Shown in pieces: positions 33,437 to 43,123 of a stretch of 64,000 bases of DNA. The position numbers and the translations under genes are program-made. The stretch lies in the NCBI RefSeq assembly GCF_034424545.1, contig NZ_CP139971.1, positions 186,001-250,000 on the forward strand, read 5' to 3'. Origin of the DNA: Trinickia caryophylli. GTDB lineage: Bacteria > Pseudomonadota > Gammaproteobacteria > Burkholderiales > Burkholderiaceae. Position 1 is the stretch's first letter; the number at the start of each line of letters is the position of its first letter. Under the pieces are notes generated by a model that made no database searches, was not told where the DNA came from, and worked only from the letters and a program-made list of their open reading frames with translations.

Positions 33437-36031
33437 TCAGCCGATCATCGCAGACTCGACGAAATCCTGCGCGAAACGCTGCAATACGCCGCCGGCTTCG
33501 TAGATCGAGACCTCTTCGGCGGTATCGAGCCGGCAGGTTACGGGCACTTCCACGCGTTCGCCGCTGCGCCGGTGGATGACGAGCGTGAGATCCGCCCGCG
33601 GCGTGCGCTCGCCGACCACGTCGAACGTTTCGGTGCCGTCGATGCCGAGCGTGAGCCTGTTGGTACCCGGCTTGAACTCGAGCGGCAACACGCCCATGCC
33701 GACGAGATTCGTGCGGTGGATGCGCTCGAACCCTTCCGCAACGATCGCCTCGACGCCTGCCAGCCGCACGCCCTTGGCCGCCCAGTCGCGTGACGAGCCT
33801 TGCCCGTAGTCCGCGCCGGCCACGACGATGAGCGGCTGCTTGCGCGCCATGTAGGTTTCGATCGCCTCCCACATCCGCGTCACCTTACCGTCCGGCTCGA
33901 TGCGCGCGAGCGAGCCGGCCTTGACCTCGCCGTTTTCGCGCACCATTTCGTTCTTGAGCGTCGGATTGGCGAACGTCGCGCGCTGCGCGGTCAGATGATC
34001 GCCGCGATGTGTCGCGTACGAATTGAAGTCCTCTTCGGGCAAGCCCATCTTCGCGAGATATTCGCCTGCCGCGCTGTCCAGCAGAATCGCGTTCGACGGG
34101 GAGAGGTGATCGGTCGTGATGTTGTCGCCCAGCACCGCGAGCGGGCGCATGCCGCGCAGCGTGCGTTCGCCCGCGAGCGCCCCTTCCCAATAGGGCGGGC
34201 GGCGGATATAGGTGCTCTGCGGGCGCCAGTCGTAAAGCGGTTTCGCCGTGTCCCTCGCATCGATCGTGCGCGCGAACATCGGTTCGTACACCTGACGAAA
34301 TTGCTCGGGCTTCACGCTCGCAGCCACGATCGCGTCGATCTCCTCGTCGGAGGGCCAGAGATCGGCGAGCGTGACAGGCTTGCCGTTCGCGTCCACGCCG
34401 AGCGTGTCATGCTCGATATCGAAGCGAATGGTTCCGGCGATCGCGTAGGCCACGACGAGCGGCGGCGACGCCAGAAAGGCCTGCCTGGCGTAGGGGTGAA
34501 TGCGCCCGTCGAAGTTTCGGTTGCCCGACAGCACGGCCGTGGCGTACAGATCGCGCTCGACGATTTCGCGTTGAATGGCAGGGTCCAAGGCGCCCGACAT
34601 CCCATTGCAGGAGGTGCACGCATAAGCGACCACGCCGAAGCCGAGCTGCTCGAGTTCGGGCAACAGCCCCGCCGCTTCCAGATAGAGCGTGACGGCTTTC
34701 GATCCCGGCGCAAGCGATGTCTTCACCCAGGGCTTGCGCAGCAGCCCGTGCCGGTTCGCATTGCGCGCGAGCAAGCCGGCTGCGATCATGTTGCGCGGGT
34801 TGTTCGTGTTCGTGCAGCTCGTAATGGCGGCGATGATGACCGCCCCGTCGGGCATCCGGCCAGGCTCGTTTTCGACGTGACCGCTGATGCCGCGCGCGGC
34901 CAGCTCGGACGTGGGTACGCGCCGGTGCGGATTCGACGGGCCCGCGATGTTGCGCGTGACCGACGACAGATCGAACGTAAGCACACGCTCGTACTCGACG
35001 TGGCGCAATGTGTCGGCCCAGAGGCCCGTCTGCTTCGCGTATGTTTCGACCAACTGCACGAGCGACTCGTCGCGGCCCGTCAGTTTCAAATAACGCATGG
35101 TCTGCTCGTCGATCGCGAACATCGCTGCCGTCGCGCCATACTCGGGCGCCATGTTCGAGATCGTGGCGCGATCGCCGAGCGTGAGGCGCGCCGCGCCTTC
35201 GCCGAAGAATTCGAGGTAGGACGAAACCACCTTTTCCTTGCGCAGGAATTCCGTCAGCGCCAGCACGATATCGGTGGCCGTGATGCCGGGCTGGCGGGCG
35301 CCGGTCAGCTCGACGCCGACGATATCGGGCAGGCGCATCCATGATGCGCGTCCGAGCATGACGCTTTCGGCCTCCAGCCCGCCGACGCCCACGGCGATCA
35401 CGCCGAGCGCGTCGACCATCGGCGTATGCGAATCGGTGCCCACGAGCGTATCCGGGAACGCCACGCCATCGCGCACCTGAACGACGGGGCTCATGCGCTC
35501 GAGGTTGATCTGATGCAGGATGCCGTTGCCGGGGGGAATCACGTCGACGTTGCGAAACGCTTTCCTGGTCCAGTCGATGAAGTGGAAGCGGTCCTCGTTG
35601 CGCCGATCTTCGATGGCGCGATTCTTGGCGAATGCGTCGGGGTCGAAGCCGCCGCATTCGACCGCGAGCGAGTGGTCGACGACGAGCTGCGTCGGTACGA
35701 CCGGGTTGATCAGCGCCGGGTCCCCGCCGCGCGCGGCGATGGCGTCGCGCAGCCCGGCCAGATCGACGAGTGCGGTTTGCCCGAGAATGTCATGGCAGAC
35801 GACGCGCGCGGGAAACCAGGGGAAATCGAGCTCGCGCTTGCGCTCGAGCAGCTGCAGCAAAGACGCGTCGAGCGTGGCGGGATCGCATCGGCGCACGAGA
35901 TTTTCGGCCAGTACGCGCGACGTATAGGGAAGTTTGTCGTACGCGCCGGGGACGAGCCGGTCCACGGCGGCGCGCGCGTCGAAGTAGTCGAGGCCCGTGC
36001 CGGGCAGCGGTTTGCGGTATTCGGTGTTCAT
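33437..36031 (-). CDS. acnD: Fe/S-dependent 2-methylisocitrate dehydratase AcnD
   Basis: 864 residues of the aconitase superfamily, close to the usual AcnD length. Begins MNTEYRKPLPGTGLDYFDAR. Substrate and cluster regions include VVPTQLVVDHSLAVECGGFD, VGTDSHTPMVDALGVIAVGV, and Cys residues in SCTNTNNPRNM and TSCNGMSGALDPAIQ. The swivel domain ends with AGADYGQGSSRDWAAKG. It dehydrates 2-methylcitrate to 2-methylaconitate. The gene lies 15 bases after the acyl-CoA ligase in the operon. Confidence 0.95.
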   Translation of the reverse strand: MNTEYRKPLPGTGLDYFDARAAVDRLVPGAYDKLPYTSRVLAENLVRRCDPATLDASLLQLLERKRELDFPWFPARVVCHDILGQTALVDLAGLRDAIAARGGDPALINPVVPTQLVVDHSLAVECGGFDPDAFAKNRAIEDRRNEDRFHFIDWTRKAFRNVDVIPPGNGILHQINLERMSPVVQVRDGVAFPDTLVGTDSHTPMVDALGVIAVGVGGLEAESVMLGRASWMRLPDIVGVELTGARQPGITATDIVLALTEFLRKEKVVSSYLEFFGEGAARLTLGDRATISNMAPEYGATAAMFAIDEQTMRYLKLTGRDESLVQLVETYAKQTGLWADTLRHVEYERVLTFDLSSVTRNIAGPSNPHRRVPTSELAARGISGHVENEPGRMPDGAVIIAAITSCTNTNNPRNMIAAGLLARNANRHGLLRKPWVKTSLAPGSKAVTLYLEAAGLLPELEQLGFGVVAYACTSCNGMSGALDPAIQREIVERDLYATAVLSGNRNFDGRIHPYARQAFLASPPLVVAYAIAGTIRFDIEHDTLGVDANGKPVTLADLWPSDEEIDAIVAASVKPEQFRQVYEPMFARTIDARDTAKPLYDWRPQSTYIRRPPYWEGALAGERTLRGMRPLAVLGDNITTDHLSPSNAILLDSAAGEYLAKMGLPEEDFNSYATHRGDHLTAQRATFANPTLKNEMVRENGEVKAGSLARIEPDGKVTRMWEAIETYMARKQPLIVVAGADYGQGSSRDWAAKGVRLAGVEAIVAEGFERIHRTNLVGMGVLPLEFKPGTNRLTLGIDGTETFDVVGERTPRADLTLVIHRRSGERVEVPVTCRLDTAEEVSIYEAGGVLQRFAQDFVESAMIG

Positions 36032-36046
36032 AGATGAAAGGAAACG

Positions 36047-37690
36047 CTATACGTCGATGGCGGCGACCGAGCGGGCGCGCTTGCGCAGCTCGAACTTCTG
36101 AATCTTGCCGGTGGAGGTTTTAGGCAACTCGCAGAACTCGACCGCGCGCGGAACCTTGAATCCGGCCAGATGAGCCTTGCAGTGTGCAATCAGATCGTCC
36201 GCGGTTGCCGTGGCGCCGGCCTTCAACTCGACGAACGCGCAGGGCGTCTCTCCCCAGCGTGCGTCGGGTTTGGCCACCACGGCCGCGGCGAGTACGTCGG
36301 CATGCCGATACAGCACATCCTCCACTTCGATGCTGGAAATGTTTTCGCCGCCGGAAATGATGATGTCCTTGCTCCGATCCTTGATGCGGACATAGCCGTC
36401 GGGATAGATCACGCCGAGATCGCCGGTGTGGAACCAACCGCCGCGGAATGCTTCTTCGGTCGCGGTCGGATTCTTCAGATACCCCTTCATGGCGATGTTG
36501 CCGCGGAACATGACTTCGCCGATGGTTTCGCCATCGGCGGGAACGTGCTCCATCGTCTCGGGGTTCAGCACGGCCACGCTGTCCTGCAAGTGGTAAGGCA
36601 CGCCTTGCCGCGCGTTGAGGCGTGCGCGCTCGGAGACGTCGAGTGCGCGCCAGTCGTCTTGCTGCGCGCAGACCGACGCGGGCCCGTACACCTCGGTCAG
36701 ACCGTAGGTGTGCGTGAGGTCGAAGCCGAGCCGCTCGAGGCTTTCGATCAGCGCGGCAGGCGGCGCGGCGCCTGCGAGCATCGCGCTTACGCGGTGCTCG
36801 ATGCCCGCTTTCAATTCGTCGGGCGCATTGACGAGCATGTTGTGCACGATCGGCGCGCCGCAATAGTGCGTGACGCGCTCGAGACGGATCAGATCGAAGA
36901 TCGCCTTGGCTTCGACCTTGCGCAGGCAGACGTTCACCCCGGCGCGCGCCGCCACGGTCCACGGAAAGCACCAGCCGTTGCAGTGAAACATCGGCAGCGT
37001 CCAGAGATAGACGGCGTGCTTCGGCATGTCCCACTCGAGAATGTTGCTGATGGCATTCGTATAGGCGCCGCGATGATGATAGACGACGCCTTTCGGGTTA
37101 CCCGTCGTGCCCGACGTGTAGTTGAGGCTGATCGCATTCCATTCGTCCGACGGCAGCTCCCACGCGAATTCGGGATCGCCCGTTTCGAGCAAGGCTTCGT
37201 ACTCGATCTCGCCGATGCGCTCGCCCGGGCCTTCATAGACGGGATCGTCGACGTCGATGACGAGAATCGGGCGCTCCACGGCGGGCAATACCGAGCGCAT
37301 CAACGGCGCGAACTCGCGATCGACGAGCAACGCCTTCGCTTCGCCGTGGTTCAGCATGAAAGCGAGGGTGGCGGCGTCGAGGCGGGTATTGAGCGTATTG
37401 AGTACGGCACCCGTCATCGGCACGCCGAAGTGCGCCTCGACCATGGCTGGCACATTCGGCAGCATTACGGCCACCGTGTCGCCGAGGCCGATGCCGCGCG
37501 CGGCGAGTGCCGATGCGAGACGGCGCGTGCGAGCATAGGTTTCGGCCCAGGTGCGGCGCAGGTTGCCGTGCACGACGGCAAGGTGCGAAGGATAGACGGC
37601 CGCCGATCGAGCGATGAATTTCAATGGCGTGAGCGCCGTGAAGTTCGCTGCGTTCTTGCCGAGTCCTGCCTCGTACATATCCTTGCTCAT
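36047..37690 (-). CDS. Acyl-CoA synthetase (AMP-forming) within the prp operon
   Basis: 547 residues from ATG 37690, set by AAGGAGAAGGAGA upstream. Motifs: YTSGTTGNPKGVVYHH (phosphate loop), THTYGLTEVYGP, GWFHTGDLGVI, DRSKDIIISGGENISS, and PKTSTGKIQKFE with the catalytic Lys. Size and motifs fit the medium-chain or DmdB-like acyl-CoA ligases rather than the larger PrpE. Its place between prpC and acnD suggests it activates propionate or a precursor acid feeding the methylcitrate cycle; the substrate is inferred from position only. Confidence 0.9.
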   Translation of the reverse strand: MSKDMYEAGLGKNAANFTALTPLKFIARSAAVYPSHLAVVHGNLRRTWAETYARTRRLASALAARGIGLGDTVAVMLPNVPAMVEAHFGVPMTGAVLNTLNTRLDAATLAFMLNHGEAKALLVDREFAPLMRSVLPAVERPILVIDVDDPVYEGPGERIGEIEYEALLETGDPEFAWELPSDEWNAISLNYTSGTTGNPKGVVYHHRGAYTNAISNILEWDMPKHAVYLWTLPMFHCNGWCFPWTVAARAGVNVCLRKVEAKAIFDLIRLERVTHYCGAPIVHNMLVNAPDELKAGIEHRVSAMLAGAAPPAALIESLERLGFDLTHTYGLTEVYGPASVCAQQDDWRALDVSERARLNARQGVPYHLQDSVAVLNPETMEHVPADGETIGEVMFRGNIAMKGYLKNPTATEEAFRGGWFHTGDLGVIYPDGYVRIKDRSKDIIISGGENISSIEVEDVLYRHADVLAAAVVAKPDARWGETPCAFVELKAGATATADDLIAHCKAHLAGFKVPRAVEFCELPKTSTGKIQKFELRKRARSVAAIDV

Positions 37691-37833
37691 GACTGTCTCC
37701 TTCTCCTTATCCTGTTTCCCGCTGGATCGGAGCCGCCGCTTTCGCGTCGGCTCCGATGCGCCTGCGCACCCGTGCGGACCTCGCTGGGACCAGCCATTTC
37801 GATGATGGCTTTTATCGGTGACTTTCGCCGCAA

Positions 37834-37853
37834 GCGGGGGCACTTGCCCCCGC
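37834..37853. repeat. Hairpin between prpC and the acyl-CoA synthetase gene
   Basis: GCGGGGGC and GCCCCCGC with a 4-base loop form a very stable stem 9 bases past the prpC stop. No T-tract follows on the minus strand. In a 172-base gap inside the operon it may stabilise the prpBC message or lower downstream expression. Confidence 0.55.
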
Positions 37854-37862
37854 CGCGCGGTT

Positions 37863-39029
37863 TCAGCGCTTGTCGATCGGCACGAACTTCAGATTTTCCG
37901 GGCCGGTGTACTGGGCGCTGGGCCGGATGATCTTGTTGTCGATGCGCTGCTCGATCACGTGCGCACTCCAGCCGGAGGTGCGCGAAATCACGAAAAGCGG
38001 CGTGAACATGGCCGTGGGCACGCCCATCAGGTGATACGAGACGGCGCTGAACCAGTCGAGGTTCGGGAACATCTTCTTGGCCTCCCACATTACCGTTTCG
38101 AGGCGCTCGGCGATGTTGAAAAGGCGCATGTCGCCGGCTTCCTGTGCGAGTTTTCTCGCCACTTCCTTGATGACCTTGTTGCGCGGGTCGGAAATCGTAT
38201 AGACGGGGTGGCCGAAGCCGATCACGACCTCTTTGGCCTCCACGCGCCGGCGAATGTCGGCCTGCGCTTCGTCGGGCGTGGCGTAGCGCGACTGGATCTC
38301 GAACGCGGCCTCGTTGGCGCCGCCGTGCTTCGGCCCGCGCAGCGCGCCGATCGCGCCGGTGATGGCCGAGTAGATGTCCGAGCCGGTGCCGGCGATCACG
38401 CGCGCGGCGAACGTGGAGGCGTTGAACTCGTGCTCGGCATAAAGAATAAGCGATGTGTGCATCGCTTCAACCCACGATTGGGAGGGCGCCTTGCCGTGCA
38501 GCAGGTGCAGGAAGTGGCCGCCGATCGAATCGTCGTCGGTTTCGACCTCGATGCGCCGGCCGTTGTGCGAGTAGTGATACCAGTAAAGCAGCATGGAGCC
38601 GAGCGAGGCCATGAGGCGATCGGCGATCTCGCGCGCGCCGGCTATGCTGTGGTCGTCCTTCTCGGGCAGCACGGTGCCGAGCGCCGAGACGCCCGTACGC
38701 ATGACGTCCATCGGGTGGGCGCCGGCCGGCACCCATTCGAGCGCGGCCTTGACGTTGGCCGGCAGCCCGCGCAGCGCCTTGAGCTTCGTTTTGTAAGCGG
38801 CCAGCTCGGTGCGCGTGGGCAGCTTCTCGTGCACGAGCAGATAGGCGATTTCCTCGAATTCGCAGGCCGTGGCGACGTCGAGGATGTCGTAGCCGCGGTA
38901 GTGCAGATCGTTGCCGGTGCGCCCGACCGTGCACAGCGCGGTGTTGCCTGCGGCCACGCCGGACAAGGCGACCGATTTTTTCGGTTTGAAGCCGCCCGCG
39001 ACCTGTGCCTCTTTTCCTGCTTCACTCAT
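37863..39029 (-). CDS. prpC: 2-methylcitrate synthase PrpC
   Basis: 388 residues of the citrate synthase family, short proteobacterial type. Begins with [19 protein letters not shown]. Catalytic elements: [14 protein letters not shown] and [10 protein letters not shown] (His residues), [12 protein letters not shown], and a C-terminal [11 protein letters not shown] with the substrate Arg. Condenses propionyl-CoA with oxaloacetate. The gene is 26 bases after prpB. Confidence 0.96.
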   Translation of the reverse strand: MSEAGKEAQVAGGFKPKKSVALSGVAAGNTALCTVGRTGNDLHYRGYDILDVATACEFEEIAYLLVHEKLPTRTELAAYKTKLKALRGLPANVKAALEWVPAGAHPMDVMRTGVSALGTVLPEKDDHSIAGAREIADRLMASLGSMLLYWYHYSHNGRRIEVETDDDSIGGHFLHLLHGKAPSQSWVEAMHTSLILYAEHEFNASTFAARVIAGTGSDIYSAITGAIGALRGPKHGGANEAAFEIQSRYATPDEAQADIRRRVEAKEVVIGFGHPVYTISDPRNKVIKEVARKLAQEAGDMRLFNIAERLETVMWEAKKMFPNLDWFSAVSYHLMGVPTAMFTPLFVISRTSGWSAHVIEQRIDNKIIRPSAQYTGPENLKFVPIDKR

Positions 39030-39055
39030 CGTCGTGTCTCCGTTTCGTCAGTCAC

Positions 39056-39967
39056 TCATTTCTTCGCGGCAAAAAGCGCATCGAGCTTGTCCTCGTACGC
39101 GTGGTAGCCGAGATAGCGATAAAGATCCTCGCGCGTTTGCATGGTCGGCACAGCCGCTTTTTGCGTGCCGTCGCGCATGAGCGTCTCGTAGAAATTCAGC
39201 GCCGCGGCATTCATCGCACGATAAGCCCCGCAGCAGTAGAGCGCGATGTCGACGTTCGCGCTGCGGAGTTCGTCCACCGTGAAAAGCGGCGTCGAGCCGA
39301 ATTCGGTCAGATTCGCGAGGATCGGCACCTTGACGGCGGCCTTGAAGCGCCGGTAATCGTCGAGCGTCTTCATTGCCTCGGGGAAGATCATATCGGCACC
39401 GGCCTCCACGTAGGCGACGGCGCGCTCGATGGCCGCATCGAGCCCTTCGACCGCGGCGGCGTCGGTGCGGGCCATGATGACGAACGAGGCGTCGGTGCGC
39501 GCATCGACGGCGGCCTTCACGCGGTCGACCATCTCCTCGGTGGGCACGCATTCCTTGCCGGGCCGGTGGCCGCAGCGCTTCTGGCCGACCTGGTCTTCGA
39601 GGTGTACGGCCGCCACGCCAGCCTTGACGAACGAGCGGATCGTGCGCGCGATGTTGAAGGCGCCGCCCCAGCCGGTGTCGATATCGACGAGCAGCGGAAT
39701 GGAGGTGGCGTCGGTGATGCGGCGCGCGTCGACGAGTACGTCGTCCATCGTGCTGATGCCGAGATCGGGCATGCCGAGCGAGTTGGCCGCCACGCCGCCG
39801 CCCGACAGATAAAGCGCCTTGAAGCCGACGGCTTGCGCCATCCTGGCCGCATAGGCGGTGATCGCGCCCACCACCTGCAACGGCTGGCTTTCGGCTACGG
39901 CCGCGCGGAACGCGGCGCCCGCGGTGGTCGGTTGCTGGTTCGCTGTATTCAATTCAGTCGCTCCCAT
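39056..39967 (-). CDS. prpB: 2-methylisocitrate lyase PrpB
   Basis: 303 residues from ATG 39967 (AGGAG upstream); the longer frame to 39991 lacks a ribosome site. The isocitrate lyase superfamily motif [10 protein letters not shown] holds the catalytic Cys, with VDIDTGWGG and EDQVGQ for metal binding. It cleaves 2-methylisocitrate to pyruvate and succinate. It is first in the prp operon, divergent from prpR. Confidence 0.95.
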   Translation of the reverse strand: MGATELNTANQQPTTAGAAFRAAVAESQPLQVVGAITAYAARMAQAVGFKALYLSGGGVAANSLGMPDLGISTMDDVLVDARRITDATSIPLLVDIDTGWGGAFNIARTIRSFVKAGVAAVHLEDQVGQKRCGHRPGKECVPTEEMVDRVKAAVDARTDASFVIMARTDAAAVEGLDAAIERAVAYVEAGADMIFPEAMKTLDDYRRFKAAVKVPILANLTEFGSTPLFTVDELRSANVDIALYCCGAYRAMNAAALNFYETLMRDGTQKAAVPTMQTREDLYRYLGYHAYEDKLDALFAAKK

Positions 39968-40076
39968 GAAATCTGGCTCCTGAAAGAGCAAAGTCCGGGC
40001 CAGCGTGTTTGTTATGGACTAAGTCATTGAAATGTCGAGGTATTTCGTCGGGACGGGATAACCATCTGTTTCTATT

Positions 40077-40095
40077 GTGAAATGGGTTATTTCAC
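40077..40095. promoter_or_regulatory. Palindrome in the prpR-prpB intergenic region, candidate PrpR site
   Basis: GTGAAAT, GGGTT and ATTTCAC make a perfect 7-bp inverted repeat. An overlapping TTTC-TATTGT-GAAA lies just upstream. It is 110 bases above prpB and 59 before prpR, where an NtrC-family activator such as PrpR would bind. A TGGCCC-N5-TTGC element on the minus strand (39988-40002) resembles a sigma-54 promoter, but its predicted start leaves too short a leader to include the prpB ribosome site. Confidence 0.5.
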
Positions 40096-40153
40096 TATTG
40101 AAAGCGCCGGCGCATAATGCTTGGACGCCCGATTGCTTTGCTGCTCATCTGCC

Positions 40154-42136
40154 ATGGACCGACCCACTTCAGCTTCCGATTCCGCCGAGCGTCCCGTCAT
40201 CTGGGCGCTTGGCATCAGCCGCCTGCGTGACCTTTTCTTCGACATCGTGGGCGAATACGAGGGCCGCGCCAATGTGCGCGTGATCTCGCGCGCGTACGAC
40301 GACGCCGTGGGCGAAGTGCAGGCGGCGGGCGCGCAGGGTCCCGATGTGGTGGTGGCCGGCGGCTCGAACGCGGCTTATCTGCGCACGCGTATTGCGGTGC
40401 CGGTCGTGCAGATCGGGCCGACCGGCCTCGATGTCATGCATTCTCTCGCCCGTGCGCGGCGGCTTTCGTCTTCAGTCGCGCTCGTCGGGCCCGGCGAAAC
40501 GTCGCCCGAAGTTCGCGAGTTCGCGACGGCCTATGGAATCGACATCGTGTTCGGCTCCTACCGCACGGCGCAAGACGCTCAAACGTGCGTGCTCGACCTG
40601 CGCGACAGGGGTGTGGGCTGCGTGGTCGGCCCGGGTCTCATCGCCGATCTCGCGGCGGCGGCGGGCATGGGAGCCGTGTTTCTCTACTCGCACGCTTCGG
40701 TGCGCGCCGCTTTCGACACGGCGCTCGAAGTGGCCCAGGCCACGCGCGGCGAGGTGCGGCGCCGGCGGCACATCGACAATCTGCTGCAACACCTGCGCGA
40801 CGGCGTGGTGGCGCTCGACGCCGCGGGGCGTGTGGAGGCCATCAATCGCCGGCTGGCGGCCGCACTCGGCATCGATGCCGGCAATGCCGCCGGCAAGCTG
40901 CTGACGGAGCTCGCGCCCGACGTGGCCGCTTCGCTGCCCGATGCCGATGGCGATGTGCTGGTTTCCATTCGAGGCGCGAGCTATCTGGTGCATCGCGGCC
41001 CGTTGGCGGGGGAGGGGGATGAAGATGGTGCCGTGCTGACGTTCCAGGAATCGCGCGCGGTCGAGCGACTCGACCGGACACTCCGCTCGAAGCAGCTCAC
41101 GCATCAATTTGCCGCACGCTATCGGCTCGAGGACGTAGTGGGCGAAAGTGCGTCGATGGAGCGCGTGCGCACGCTCGTGCGCCGCTATGCGAGATCGGAT
41201 GCAACCGTGCTCGTGATGGGCGAGAGCGGGACCGGCAAAGAGATGGTTGCCCAGAGCATGCATCGCCTCAGCTCGCGCCGGCAGTTTCCATTCGTCGCCA
41301 TCAATTGCGGCGCCTTTCCTGAAGCCTTGCTCGAGAGCGAACTCTTCGGCTACGAGGAGGGCGCATTTACAGGCGCGCGCAAGGGCGGCAAGGCGGGGCT
41401 GATCGAGGCGGCACACCGCGGCACGCTTTTTCTCGACGAGATCGGCGAAATGCCGCTACCGCTGCAAAGCCGCTTGCTGCGCGTGCTGCAGGAGCGCGAA
41501 GTGGTGCGGCTCGGTGCGACCGAGCCCACGCGTGTCGACATTCGCGTGATTGCGGCAACGCACCGCGGCTTGACGGAAGGCATTGCGAACGGTACGTTTC
41601 GCGCCGATCTCTACTATCGCCTGAACATCCTCACGGTGTCGCTGCCGCCGTTGCGCGAGCGCGCGGGCGACGTCATGCCGCTCGCCGCCGAACTGCTGCT
41701 GCAGGCGGTGCAGCGCGAGCCCCGGCTCACGAGCCGCGTGCGTGATCTGGCAAACGCACAAGGCGTTCTGGCCGAGGTTGGCGAGCCGCTCCAGCACTAC
41801 GGGTGGCCTGGCAACGTGCGCGAGTTGCAAAACGTGATCGAGCGCATCGTCGTCGAGTTGGCCGATGCCGATCGGGACGCTGGCGGTGCGGTTGTGCCGA
41901 TCACCGCCGCGGCGCTCGCCGCGGTTGCGCCGGAGCTTTTCGGCCACGGTCCGCAGGATGCGCAGGGTGGGCAGACGCTGCGCGAGCGAAGCCGCCACAG
42001 CGAGGCCGACGAGATCCGCGCGGCGCTCGCGGCGTTCGACGGCGACAGAAACGCGGTATGCAAGGCGCTCGGCATCAGCAAGACTACGCTGTGGCGCAGG
42101 CTCAATGGGGGCGGTAGCCCTCGCGACGCATCGTGA
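40154..42136 (+). CDS. prpR: Propionate catabolism sigma-54-dependent activator PrpR
   Basis: 660 residues from ATG 40154; TTG 40121 is also in frame and neither has a strong ribosome site. An N-terminal PrpR_N sensor domain (GISRLRDLFFDIVGEYEGRA, VVVAGGSNAAYLR) is followed by a PAS-like linker near 230-300. The AAA+ domain has Walker A GESGTGKE, the sigma-54 contact GAFTGA and Walker B GTLFLDEIGE. The C-terminal Fis-type helix-turn-helix is NAVCKALGISKTTLWRRL. It senses 2-methylcitrate and activates prpBC-acnD-prpF. No GTP-binding or truncation anomaly seen. Confidence 0.93.
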   Translation: MDRPTSASDSAERPVIWALGISRLRDLFFDIVGEYEGRANVRVISRAYDDAVGEVQAAGAQGPDVVVAGGSNAAYLRTRIAVPVVQIGPTGLDVMHSLARARRLSSSVALVGPGETSPEVREFATAYGIDIVFGSYRTAQDAQTCVLDLRDRGVGCVVGPGLIADLAAAAGMGAVFLYSHASVRAAFDTALEVAQATRGEVRRRRHIDNLLQHLRDGVVALDAAGRVEAINRRLAAALGIDAGNAAGKLLTELAPDVAASLPDADGDVLVSIRGASYLVHRGPLAGEGDEDGAVLTFQESRAVERLDRTLRSKQLTHQFAARYRLEDVVGESASMERVRTLVRRYARSDATVLVMGESGTGKEMVAQSMHRLSSRRQFPFVAINCGAFPEALLESELFGYEEGAFTGARKGGKAGLIEAAHRGTLFLDEIGEMPLPLQSRLLRVLQEREVVRLGATEPTRVDIRVIAATHRGLTEGIANGTFRADLYYRLNILTVSLPPLRERAGDVMPLAAELLLQAVQREPRLTSRVRDLANAQGVLAEVGEPLQHYGWPGNVRELQNVIERIVVELADADRDAGGAVVPITAAALAAVAPELFGHGPQDAQGGQTLRERSRHSEADEIRAALAAFDGDRNAVCKALGISKTTLWRRLNGGGSPRDAS

Positions 42137-42241
42137 CGTGCCTTTGGGGGCGGCGGTTGGGACCGCTTGCGTTGACTGGCTCGTCAAGCGGCCTCAAAAT
42201 GACGGGTTTGGCGTCCCACGGGCGAATACAAGGCTGGACCG

Positions 42242-43123
42242 ATGAAAATTCTCATGACCGGGGCGACTGGTTTTCTGGGGAGCAGGTTGCTCGGTCGATT
42301 GCTGGCCGCCGGCTACGACGTAACGGTTCTGAAGCGATCGTTTTCGGACGTGCGACGCATTCGGGAGTCACTACCGCATGTTCGCTGTTTCGATCTCGAT
42401 CGGCAGACACTCGAAAGCGCATTTTGCGGCGGGCCTTACGACACCATCGTGCATTGCGCAACGAATTACGGCCGACAGGAGGGCATGCAGGCGCGCTCGG
42501 GCATGATCGAGACCAACCTGCTGCTGCCGTTGCGGTTGCTCGAATCGGCGGTCGAGCATGGCGCCAGAAACTTCGTCAATACCGACACCCTGCTCGATAA
42601 AGGGGTATCGCCGTATGCTTTGTCGAAGTTGCAGTTTCGCGAATGGCTCAAGCATTTCTCCGGGGAAATCGGTGCGACGACGGTCTCGCTCGAGCATTTC
42701 TACGGGCCCGACGACGACAGCAGCAAATTCGTCACCCATATCGTGCGGGCCTTGCTGGGTGGCGTACCGGCGATTCCCCTCACGCCCGGCGCACAGTTGA
42801 GAGATTTCATCTACATCGACGATGTCGTATCGGCATTCTCGTATGTATTGGACGATCTGAATACACGGCAGCGCGGTTACGTGGAGTACGAAGTCGGGAC
42901 TGGGAAGACAACCAGCATTCGCGACTTCGTAACGCTTGCGAAACGGCTCTCGGGCAACCAGATCACCCAGCTCGAATTCGGCGCGATCCCGTACCGCCCT
43001 CATGAGCCGATGAACGTCCAGGTCGACACCTCGCGCTTGGATGCGGCGGGGTGGCGCCCTCTGGTCAGCCTCGAAGACGGCTTGAAACGTACCTTCGAAT
43101 ACGAACGGACTCTTTTCCGATGA
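42242..43123 (+). CDS. NAD-dependent sugar epimerase/dehydratase
   Basis: 293 residues of the extended SDR family. N-terminal Rossmann motif [13 protein letters not shown]. The usual YxxxK is represented by [23 protein letters not shown] is the conserved C-terminal element. Acts on a nucleotide-linked sugar; exact type unknown. It is the first gene of a five-gene operon and its TGA overlaps the next ATG. Confidence 0.88.
   Translation: MKILMTGATGFLGSRLLGRLLAAGYDVTVLKRSFSDVRRIRESLPHVRCFDLDRQTLESAFCGGPYDTIVHCATNYGRQEGMQARSGMIETNLLLPLRLLESAVEHGARNFVNTDTLLDKGVSPYALSKLQFREWLKHFSGEIGATTVSLEHFYGPDDDSSKFVTHIVRALLGGVPAIPLTPGAQLRDFIYIDDVVSAFSYVLDDLNTRQRGYVEYEVGTGKTTSIRDFVTLAKRLSGNQITQLEFGAIPYRPHEPMNVQVDTSRLDAAGWRPLVSLEDGLKRTFEYERTLFR

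Noticed and set aside
33800..35344. 514-codon plus-strand frame opposite acnD
   Set aside because: Antisense shadow of a conserved enzyme; Arg/His/Ala-rich with no recognisable motif.
36170..37930. 586-codon plus-strand frame opposite the acyl-CoA synthetase
   Set aside because: Same shadow effect; the minus-strand protein has all adenylate-forming motifs.
39988..40002. Sigma-54 promoter for prpB
   Set aside because: Sequence is close, but its start point would exclude the prpB ribosome site, so it is kept only as a question and not as a feature.
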